In this document: piece by piece, positions 1 to 6,490 of the stretch
How positions within the stretch are numbered: position 1 is the first letter of the stretch
Layout of the letters: every line of letters starts with the position of its first letter
Source: CAG-877 sp963660495
Lineage (GTDB): Bacteria > Bacillota_I > Bacilli_A > RF39 > UBA660
Assembly: GCA_963660495.1 (NCBI GenBank)
Contig: CAVKYO010000027.1
Span: 1 to 11,625 of the forward strand
Direction: 5' to 3'
DNA: 11,625 nucleotides
Program-made: the position numbers and the translations under genes
The notes under the pieces: generated by a model
The model's database searches: none
What the model was told of the DNA's origin: nothing
Seen by the model: only the letters and a program-made list of their open reading frames with translations

Positions 1-55
1 GCCTATTTTCAACAAAAAATAAACTTTTCTTTAATTAGTAACTGTCAAACTCGGG
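1..55 (+). mobile_element. End of an insertion-sequence-like element (inferred)
   Basis: Bases 39-55 read, on the minus strand, CCCGAGTTTGACAGTTA. This matches 15 of 17 positions of CCCGAGTTTTGCAGTTA at 11571-11587 on the plus strand, so the two copies form an inverted pair facing outward from the window. The Fic reading frame is cut exactly where this sequence begins. Bases 1-22 contain a short plus-strand frame ending in TAA at 20-22 (PIFNKK then stop), which could be the C-terminus of a transposase stopping just short of its terminal repeat. Subterminal sequence differs between the two window ends, as expected for the left and right ends of one element. No transposase domain is visible in so little sequence, so the IS family is unassigned. 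Confidence 0.5.
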
Positions 56-596
56 TTATACCACAACCATTATCTATCATTATCTTATTAGCAAACAACA
101 TTGCTACTCTTTTATTACCATCAATAAACATTTGTCTTCTCATAATCCATAACATTATTTCTATAGAAAGTTCTGTCTTAGTCTTTTCCTTTTGATTTAA
201 TAATTCTTCTAACTCTTCTTTTATTTGACTTTCAATAGGAAAAGCTGGTTTCCAAGATGTTCCACCAATATTTACAGGTGTAGTTCTGATTCTTCCTAAA
301 TCTTGTTCTAAAACCAATTTATCGACTGTTAGTTTATGTAATTGACACAAAACCTTATAATCATATTCTATATCATCATTTTCTAATATAAATTGCCAAG
401 CATATTTTAAATTATTTATCGCAATTATATTATCAACTGTAAGTCCATTCACAACACCGCCATCATAAATTGCTTGTGTCTCAGAATACGTTACATCAAT
501 TCCTTCCAAATTAGCACTCTTCCATATATAATCAACAATATTTCTTTTCGCAATAAAAACATTTTGTTCTCTAGTTAAATTAAATTTATTTTTCAT
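45..596 (-). CDS. Fic-family protein, C-terminally truncated, catalytic His replaced
   Basis: This is a Fic/DOC-fold protein; such enzymes usually transfer AMP or another phosphate-containing group to a target protein. The Fic motif is at residues 155-163 (QMFIDGNKR). It keeps F157, D159, G160, N161 and R163, but Gln155 stands where the catalytic His of HxFx(D/E)GN(K/G)R is expected. Residues 27-32 (SANLEG) fit the N-terminal class II inhibitory-helix signature [S/T]xxxE[G/N]. The protein ends abruptly at residue 183, soon after the motif helix. The last two residues and the TGA stop are encoded by the repeat at 39-55, so the normal C-terminal helices are missing. The ATG start is 4 nt after the upstream lyase stop with a weak GGGAT site, suggesting translational coupling. 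It could be a dying gene or an atypical, His-less Fic subfamily. Confidence 0.8.
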   Translation of the reverse strand: MKNKFNLTREQNVFIAKRNIVDYIWKSANLEGIDVTYSETQAIYDGGVVNGLTVDNIIAINNLKYAWQFILENDDIEYDYKVLCQLHKLTVDKLVLEQDLGRIRTTPVNIGGTSWKPAFPIESQIKEELEELLNQKEKTKTELSIEIMLWIMRRQMFIDGNKRVAMLFANKIMIDNGCGITRV

Positions 597-600
597 ATCC

Positions 601-1851
601 CTACTTCTTCAAAACTCTTGTTACAGCTTTCATTAAACCTAACTTACCATATTGATAAGTAAGTCCACCTTGCATATAAGCAATATATGGCTCACGTAAT
701 GGACCATCACAAGAAAGTTCAATTGAAGACCCTTGTGTAAAAGAACCAGATGCCATTATAACTTGACTATCATATCCTGGCATATCACTTGGTTCAACTA
801 TAGCCATAGAATCTATTGCGGAAGCTTCCTGTATTCCTCTTGTAAATTCAATTAACTTCCTCTTATCTCTAAATATAATATTTTGAACAATATCTACTCT
901 TTCATCATTATATTTAGGTTCAACATCATAACCTAATTCTTCCATTACACGACTTGTAAGTACAGCTGTTTTTAATGCTGAACTAACAACACTAGGAGCC
1001 ATAAATAAACCTTGTAATATCTGTTTATTAATATCTAAACTTGGACCAACTTCCTTGCCACAACCTGGAACTGTTAATCTATCAGCACAAAGACTAACTA
1101 AATCACGTCTTCCTGCAATATAAGCACCATTAGGAGCAATTCCACCACCTAAATTTTTAATCAAAGAGCCAACAATAACATCAGCACCAACACTAACAGG
1201 TTCAGCTTCACTAACAAATTCACAGTAACAATTATCAACCATGATAATTACATCTTTATCAATATTTTTAATTAACTTAATTACCTTACCTAATTTTTCT
1301 AAAGATAAACTCTTTCTTGTAGAATATCCCTTACTTCTTTGGATTTCAACTACTTTAACCTTATTATTCTTAACAAATTCTTCTATTTTTTCATAATCAA
1401 AATCATCATCTACTAAATCAATTTGTTCATACTTAACACCAAAACTCTTTAATGAACTAGGATTATCTCTAATACCAATAACTTCATCCAAAGTATCATA
1501 TGGCTTACCAGAAATGCTAAGTAACAAATCTCCAGGTCTTAAAAGTCCAAAAAAACAAACAGTTAAAGCATGACTACCTGAAATAAATTGTCCTCTAACT
1601 AAAGCATCTTCACAACCTAAAACATCCTTAAAAATATCTTCTATAACATCTCTACCTAAATCATTATAACCATAGCCAGTAGTACCAGTAAAATGTGTTT
1701 CACTTACTCTATTTCTATGAAAACTAGCTAATACCTTTAAACTATTAAAAGAACAAGCCTCATCTATTTTCGCAAACTCTTCAAAACAATCAATTTCACA
1801 TTTATTTACTAAATCAACTACTTCTTCTGAAATACCTAAATTATTATACAT
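601..1851 (-). CDS. PLP-dependent methionine gamma-lyase/aluminium-resistance family protein
   Basis: This 416-residue fold-type I PLP enzyme belongs to the PF06838 group (Met_gamma_lyase, COG4100, B. subtilis YnbB-like). It is annotated as a cystathionine beta-lyase-like or aluminium-resistance protein, presumably acting on sulfur amino acids in the cytosol. The family signature GSLIKNLGGGIAP is at 228-240, with K232 the likely Schiff-base lysine. VDNCYCEF (205-212) supplies D206, which should contact the pyridine nitrogen. TGTTGYGYNDLGRD (55-68) and GQFISGSHAL (87-96) are conserved N-terminal blocks. Length is normal for the family. An excellent AGGAGG site lies 7 nt before the ATG. It is third in the trx-SDR-lyase-fic operon, 11 nt after the SDR. 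Residue 209 is Cys where Gly is more usual. The true substrate cannot be read from sequence. Confidence 0.9.
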   Translation of the reverse strand: MYNNLGISEEVVDLVNKCEIDCFEEFAKIDEACSFNSLKVLASFHRNRVSETHFTGTTGYGYNDLGRDVIEDIFKDVLGCEDALVRGQFISGSHALTVCFFGLLRPGDLLLSISGKPYDTLDEVIGIRDNPSSLKSFGVKYEQIDLVDDDFDYEKIEEFVKNNKVKVVEIQRSKGYSTRKSLSLEKLGKVIKLIKNIDKDVIIMVDNCYCEFVSEAEPVSVGADVIVGSLIKNLGGGIAPNGAYIAGRRDLVSLCADRLTVPGCGKEVGPSLDINKQILQGLFMAPSVVSSALKTAVLTSRVMEELGYDVEPKYNDERVDIVQNIIFRDKRKLIEFTRGIQEASAIDSMAIVEPSDMPGYDSQVIMASGSFTQGSSIELSCDGPLREPYIAYMQGGLTYQYGKLGLMKAVTRVLKK

Positions 1852-1862
1852 GAAAAACCCTC

Positions 1863-2606
1863 CTAATTATTATACTTGCCACCATCTACTCTAATAATAG
1901 AATCATTAATATAATTAGCTTTTGAACTAGCTAAAAATACAATAACTTTCGCAATTTCTTCTGGCTCAGCAAATCTTCCTAACAATATTTTTTTTCTCTC
2001 TTCATTAACTTGTTCCAAAGACAACTCATTATTCATATCAGTTTTAACCCAACCTGGACATACACAATTAACATAAATACTTGGAGCAAACTCTCTTGCT
2101 AGATTATGTGTTAAAGAAATAACTCCCGCTTTAGAAGCATCATAGTCACAACTCTCTGGATAATAAGTATCTATTGCATTAGTAGAAGAAACATTAATAA
2201 TCTTACCTTTTCTATTTTCTAACATAACTTTACCAACATACTTACTACATAAATAAGTACCAAGTAAATTAACATCAAGTACTCTTCTAAACTCTTTAAC
2301 AGACTTATCTAAAAGTAAACTATCTCTTGCAACACTAGCATTATTAACTAAAAAGTCAATTTTACCAAATCTATCAACAACAGTATTGACCATGTTCTCT
2401 ACTTCATCTTCTTTAGAAACATCACATTTAACAACCAGTACATCAACATCATAATTATCCTTAATATACTTTTCTAATTCTTTTGCTTCTTCTTCATGAT
2501 GACAATAATTTATAACTACATCAATTCCCGCTTTAGCAAACTCCTCTACAGCACTTCTACCAATACCTCTATTACTACCAGTAACTAACGCAACACCTTT
2601 ACTCAT
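1863..2606 (-). CDS. FabG-like short-chain dehydrogenase/reductase (SDR)
   Basis: This 247-residue classical SDR probably reduces a carbonyl substrate with NAD(P)H in the cytosol. The dinucleotide motif TGSNRGIG is at 9-16, the NNAS motif at 88-91, the structural Asn in DVNLLG at 113, the catalytic Ser in NVSST at 140-141, and YDASK at 155-159 gives Y155 and K159. PGW (184-186) and the C-terminal DGG (241-243) complete the family pattern. The closest family is 3-oxoacyl-ACP reductase (FabG). However, no other fatty-acid gene is nearby, and the neighbours are a thioredoxin-like protein and a PLP lyase, so the FabG reaction is not assured. AGAGGTGA lies 4 nt before the ATG. It is 11 nt from the genes on either side, firmly inside an operon. 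Confidence 0.9.
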   Translation of the reverse strand: MSKGVALVTGSNRGIGRSAVEEFAKAGIDVVINYCHHEEEAKELEKYIKDNYDVDVLVVKCDVSKEDEVENMVNTVVDRFGKIDFLVNNASVARDSLLLDKSVKEFRRVLDVNLLGTYLCSKYVGKVMLENRKGKIINVSSTNAIDTYYPESCDYDASKAGVISLTHNLAREFAPSIYVNCVCPGWVKTDMNNELSLEQVNEERKKILLGRFAEPEEIAKVIVFLASSKANYINDSIIRVDGGKYNN

Positions 2607-2617
2607 AACTTCACCTC

Positions 2618-3037
2618 TTAAACTGTATCCATATATTTAATAAAACCTTCAATTTCTTCTTCACTAGAAATATTCAACAAATTAAGCATTGATACACCAT
2701 TCTTTACATAAATAAGAGAAGGTGCTACCAAAGTACTTTCCTTTACGCCAAACTTAGAAATAACTAAATCTTTATCTCTTGCTTTAGATAAATCATATTC
2801 TATATAACTAACATCTAAATTCTTTAACTTATTCTTAACCATACTACACTTATCACAAGAAGAATCAGTAACATAAACAACAAAAGTCTTTTCTGCTCTA
2901 TAAGCCTTATATACTTTAGACTTAACACTTGAATATCTTGTAATAAAGAAAAATAAAATTGGTACAGTTATTATTAAAGCCACAGAAACACCTAAAATAA
3001 ACTTATTACGTAATTCAATTAACTCTTCATTTGCCAT
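2618..3037 (-). CDS. Membrane-anchored thioredoxin-fold protein
   Basis: This 139-residue protein has one hydrophobic segment (about residues 13-33) followed by a small thioredoxin-like domain. The domain has the redox motif CDKC (C61, C64) after the strand TFVVYVTD, and a typical cis-proline strand at APSLIYVKNG (P106). This pattern fits a thiol-disulfide oxidoreductase or a thioredoxin-like reductant tethered to the membrane. Basic residues cluster after the membrane segment (R34, K39, K41, K44, R47, K50), so by the positive-inside rule the redox domain might face the cytoplasm; topology is unresolved. It is the first gene of the operon with the SDR, PLP lyase and Fic genes, with its own promoter at 3065-3093. 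An AAAGGGAT site precedes the ATG. Confidence 0.8.
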   Translation of the reverse strand: MANEELIELRNKFILGVSVALIITVPILFFFITRYSSVKSKVYKAYRAEKTFVVYVTDSSCDKCSMVKNKLKNLDVSYIEYDLSKARDKDLVISKFGVKESTLVAPSLIYVKNGVSMLNLLNISSEEEIEGFIKYMDTV

Positions 3038-3064
3038 AAAATCAATCCCTTTCTCTTCATACTA

Positions 3065-3093
3065 ATTCTACTATAATTAGCTCATCAAAACAA
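3065..3093 (-). promoter_or_regulatory. Promoter for the trx-SDR-lyase-fic operon
   Basis: On the minus strand there is TTGTTT (3093-3088), a 17-nt spacer, then TAGAAT (3070-3065). Transcription would start near 3058, about 20 nt before the thioredoxin-like gene. The -10 region and its flanks closely resemble those in front of sepF. Confidence 0.65.
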
Positions 3094-3117
3094 GTGAAAA
3101 AGAGCTTAACTTTATAA

Positions 3118-6100
3118 TTAAACTCTTTCTACTTTTATCGCAGCTTTTTCATTATTTAATTCAACCATATCAGTTAAACTAACATCTTTTATTAATTCAT
3201 CACCTAATACTTCACTCATAACATAATCTTTATACATATTAAGCATTAAATCAATATCTTCAGTACCATTATAATAAACTTTAATATGATCAGTTATAAC
3301 AAAATCTGCTTCTTTTCTAAGACTTTGAACATTACGTACAAATTCTCTTGCTAAACCTTCTAAAATTAATTCTTTAGTAAGTTCTGTATCAAGTACAATA
3401 CAAGTACGATTATTACTACTAGCAGTATAACCTTCTTTTTGTTTTAAAGAAATTAATACCATATCACTAGTAATTTTAAAGTCTTCTCCCGCTAACTTAA
3501 CTGTAAGTCCTTCATCATTTATTAATGCTATTTCTTTACTTGTTAATTTAGAAAGTATTTCTTGTAACTCTTTAACTTTAGATCCTAATGTCTTACCTAA
3601 TACTTTAAAGTTAGGTTTAACTATATATTCTAGGTATTCTGTCATATCTTCTTTAAATACTATTTCTTTTACATTTAATTCTTCTTTAATTACTGATACT
3701 AAGTCACCTATAATCATTTGATCACTTTTTGGCAAGAATAGACTCTTTATTGGCTGACGAACTTTTATATTTACTTCTTCTCTTGCAAATCTTCCTAATG
3801 AACAAATATCTCTTACTAAGTCCATTCTTTCTTCTACTACTTCATCTATTAAGTCTGTATTTTCTACTGGGAAATCTTCTAAATGTACTGATTTTTTACC
3901 AGTTAATTTTTGATATATTTCTTCTGTAATGAATGGTGTCATAGGAGCACATAGTTTACATAATGCTACTAATACTTCATATGTAGTTAAGTAAACTGAC
4001 TTTTTAGATTCTGTTAATTCACTATCCCAGAAACGTCTACGATTACTTCTAATATACCAATTAGATAGATCATCATTTAAGAATGGTATGATAGCTCTAG
4101 CTGCTTTATTTAAATCATACTCTTCGTATGCTTCATTAACTTTTTTAATTAAGTTATTAAGTTTTGATATTAACCAGCGATCGATTAATTCTCGGTCTTT
4201 TACTGGAATATCATATTCTCTTGGATCAACATTATCAGCATTAGCGTACATTTCAAAGAATGAATATGCATTTTTAAATGTTGATATATATTTTGAATAA
4301 ATTTCTTTTAATCCATCTTCATCAAACTTCAATGGTGTCCATACAGGTGATGCATATAACATATAGAATCTTACTGTATCTGCACCATTTGCTTCCATTA
4401 CTTCAAATGGACTAATAGCGTTTCCTTTAGATTTATGCATTTTATGTCCAAATTTATCTAATAATAAATCATTTACTAATACATTTTTATATGGACTAAT
4501 TCCTTTTACAAATACTGAAACAACTAGTAATGAGTAGAACCAACCTCTAGTTTGATCTATTCCTTCACAAATATAATCAGCTGGATATTGGCTTTCCCAT
4601 AATTTTTTATTTTCAAATGGATAATGATATTGTGCAAAAGGCATAGCTCCTGAATCAAACCAACAGTCAATTACATCCTTAACACGACTCATTACTCCCC
4701 CACATTTAGGACATTTAATATGAACATCATCTACATATGGTCTATGTAATTCTATATCTTCTCCTACTTCTTCAATAGCTTTTTCTCTTAATTCTTTTCT
4801 AGAACCAATCATAATATCATGGCCACAACTACATCTCCATAAAGGAATTGGAGTACCCCAGTATCTATTACGAGAAATAGCCCAGTCATTCATATTTTCT
4901 AACCAGTTACCAAATCTTTTTTCTCCAACAAAGCTTGGATGCCAATGAACTTTATTATTTTCTTCAATAATTTCTTGTTTTTTAGCAGTTGTTTTAATAT
5001 ATAATGATGGTTTTGAATAATAAACTAAAGGTGTTTTACATCTCCAACAATGTGGATAATCATGTACCATTTTTTGTTTTTTAAATAGTTTATCTTCACT
5101 AGCTAAGTATTTGATAATATCTACTTCTAACTCTGGATCAACAACAAGTCTACCTTTCCAAGGACCATCAGTATAACAACCATCTTCTCCTACTGGATTT
5201 AATAATGGTAAATCATATTTTAATCCAACTTCATAGTCATCTTGTCCAAATGCAGGTGCTTGATGAACAATACCAGTACCATCAGACATAGTAACATAAT
5301 TATCACAAGCAACATAGAATGCTTTTTTATCTACTTTCAAGAATGGCATCAATTGTTCATATTCTAAATACTCTAAATCTTTACCTTTATACTCTTCAAC
5401 TACTTCATATTCATCACCTAATACTTCATTTGCTAAAGCTTTAGCAACTATAAAGTTATGACCTCTTGATAAACATTTAACATATACTTCATCTGGATTT
5501 ACACACAAACTAACATTAGCAATTAATGTCCAAGGAGTGGTTGTCCATACTAAGAAATATGTATTTTCTTGGCTCTTTAATTTAAATGGTACATAAACAG
5601 TATTAACTGAAACTTCTTTATATCCTTGCGCAACTTCATGTGATGCAAGACCAGTTCCACATCTTGGACACCAAGGAACAATTTTTAATCCATCATAGAT
5701 ATATCCATCATCAAAAATTTTCTTTAATATCCACCATTCTGATTCAATATAATCATTATCATATGTAACATAAGGATGTTTTAAATCAATGAATTGTCCC
5801 ATTTCTCTAGTAAACTTAGAAAATGCTTTTTCATTAGTCCAAACACTTTCACGACATTTTTGATTAAACTCCTCAATTCCATATTTTTCAATATCACTTT
5901 TATCAGTAAATCCTAATTGTTTTTCAACTTGTACTTCTACTGGTAAACCATGAGTATCCCATCCTACTTTTCTAACAACACGATACCCTTTCATTGTTTT
6001 ATATTTACATACAGTATCTTTTAATAACTTAGCCATCATATGATGAATTCCTGGCATCCCATTAGCGGTAGCTGGTCCATCATAGAAAACAAAGTTTTCT

Positions 6101-6213
6101 CTTCCTTTACGATTTTTAATAGTTTTTTCTAAGATATCCATCTTTTCCCATTGTTCTGAATACTTAGTTTCAATTGAATTTATACTTCCTTGTTCTAACT
6201 TCTTAAATTTCAT
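3118..6213 (-). CDS. ileS: Isoleucyl-tRNA synthetase, type 2 (IleRS2) with GXHH signature
   Basis: This 1031-residue class Ia synthetase charges tRNA-Ile with isoleucine in the cytosol. The sequence around 44-61 is type 2 in style, and the HIGH-equivalent tetrad reads GIHH (55-58), so the HXGH residues are swapped to GXHH. GWDTHGLPVE (84-93) follows. The CP1 editing domain shows WTTTPWTL (223-230) and GTGIVHQAPAFGQDD (312-326), with D326 the likely conserved editing Asp. Cysteine pairs at 182/185, 389/392, 461/463 and 501/504 suggest structural zinc sites. AISRNRYWGTPIP (445-457), DVIDCWFDSG (513-522) and the KMSKS-equivalent KMHKSKGN (591-598) complete the catalytic core. An anticodon-binding helical domain and a type 2 C-terminal extension follow. 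AGGAGG lies 8 nt before the ATG. Expression is controlled by the T-box leader immediately upstream. Confidence 0.97.
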   Translation of the reverse strand: MKFKKLEQGSINSIETKYSEQWEKMDILEKTIKNRKGRENFVFYDGPATANGMPGIHHMMAKLLKDTVCKYKTMKGYRVVRKVGWDTHGLPVEVQVEKQLGFTDKSDIEKYGIEEFNQKCRESVWTNEKAFSKFTREMGQFIDLKHPYVTYDNDYIESEWWILKKIFDDGYIYDGLKIVPWCPRCGTGLASHEVAQGYKEVSVNTVYVPFKLKSQENTYFLVWTTTPWTLIANVSLCVNPDEVYVKCLSRGHNFIVAKALANEVLGDEYEVVEEYKGKDLEYLEYEQLMPFLKVDKKAFYVACDNYVTMSDGTGIVHQAPAFGQDDYEVGLKYDLPLLNPVGEDGCYTDGPWKGRLVVDPELEVDIIKYLASEDKLFKKQKMVHDYPHCWRCKTPLVYYSKPSLYIKTTAKKQEIIEENNKVHWHPSFVGEKRFGNWLENMNDWAISRNRYWGTPIPLWRCSCGHDIMIGSRKELREKAIEEVGEDIELHRPYVDDVHIKCPKCGGVMSRVKDVIDCWFDSGAMPFAQYHYPFENKKLWESQYPADYICEGIDQTRGWFYSLLVVSVFVKGISPYKNVLVNDLLLDKFGHKMHKSKGNAISPFEVMEANGADTVRFYMLYASPVWTPLKFDEDGLKEIYSKYISTFKNAYSFFEMYANADNVDPREYDIPVKDRELIDRWLISKLNNLIKKVNEAYEEYDLNKAARAIIPFLNDDLSNWYIRSNRRRFWDSELTESKKSVYLTTYEVLVALCKLCAPMTPFITEEIYQKLTGKKSVHLEDFPVENTDLIDEVVEERMDLVRDICSLGRFAREEVNIKVRQPIKSLFLPKSDQMIIGDLVSVIKEELNVKEIVFKEDMTEYLEYIVKPNFKVLGKTLGSKVKELQEILSKLTSKEIALINDEGLTVKLAGEDFKITSDMVLISLKQKEGYTASSNNRTCIVLDTELTKELILEGLAREFVRNVQSLRKEADFVITDHIKVYYNGTEDIDLMLNMYKDYVMSEVLGDELIKDVSLTDMVELNNEKAAIKVERV

Positions 6214-6453
6214 AAATTTTCCTCCTTCTTAATAAATAAAAAAACTAACTCGCCCTATAAGGACGAATTAGTTCGCGGTACCACCTTAATTTATAAGTAT
6301 AATACTTATCTCAAATACTATAACGCGTTACCGTATTTATCTTATCCATAAATCGCAACTTGAAAGTGATCCAAATATTTCTTCGTAATCTATTTTCACC
6401 AAACATAGACTCTCTACTTACTAATAAATATTCCGTCTTTCGCACTTGCTTTC
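6214..6453 (-). promoter_or_regulatory. T-box leader (tRNA-Ile riboswitch) of ileS
   Basis: The T-box sequence AAGGTGGTACCGCG lies on the minus strand at 6287-6274. Its variable UGGN base is U (6280), complementary to the A73 discriminator expected on tRNA-Ile. It can pair with TTCGTCCTT (6267-6259) as the antiterminator, in competition with the terminator stem. Stem I carries the conserved apical elements AGAGAGTCT (6415-6407) and GGTGAAAATAG (6400-6390). AATATTT/AAATATT can pair above the specifier loop. The specifier is most likely ATC (6370-6368) followed by a purine (A), an Ile codon read by a GAU anticodon. Uncharged tRNA-Ile should stabilise the antiterminator and turn ileS on. The 5' boundary is inferred from the promoter. 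Confidence 0.93.
6238..6273 (-). terminator. Intrinsic terminator of the ileS T-box
   Basis: On the minus strand AACTAATTCGTCC (6273-6261) pairs with GGGCGAGTTAGTT (6255-6243) across all 13 positions, including two G-U pairs, around a 5-nt loop. A run of seven T (6244-6238) overlaps and follows the stem. The 5' arm includes the bases needed for the antiterminator, so the two structures are mutually exclusive. Confidence 0.9.
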
Positions 6454-6459
6454 CAAACT

Positions 6460-6488
6460 AATATAACATATTTAATTTTCATTTACAA
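6460..6488 (-). promoter_or_regulatory. Promoter of the ileS T-box transcript (extended -10)
   Basis: On the minus strand there is TTGTAA (6488-6483), a 17-nt spacer ending in TG plus one base (6468-6466), and TATATT (6465-6460). The promoter starts 3 nt beyond the stop codon of the upstream 844-residue gene. Transcription should start near 6453, giving a leader of about 240 nt. Confidence 0.65.
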
Positions 6489-6490
6489 GC

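Noticed and set aside
1..58. Direct naming of the end repeats as a specific IS family
   Set aside because: Only 55 nt of each element end is present and no transposase domain is visible, so family assignment would be a guess.
3077..3110. Inverted repeat TTAGCTC / GAGCTTAA in the ileS-trx gap as a terminator
   Set aside because: The stem is short with a bulge, has no T tract on either strand, and overlaps the trx-operon promoter. At most it is an operator-like repeat.
3729..4300. Plus-strand open frames of 66 and 70 codons opposite ileS
   Set aside because: They lie antisense to a strongly conserved synthetase, have Leu/Ser/Ile-rich shadow composition, and lack convincing ribosome sites.
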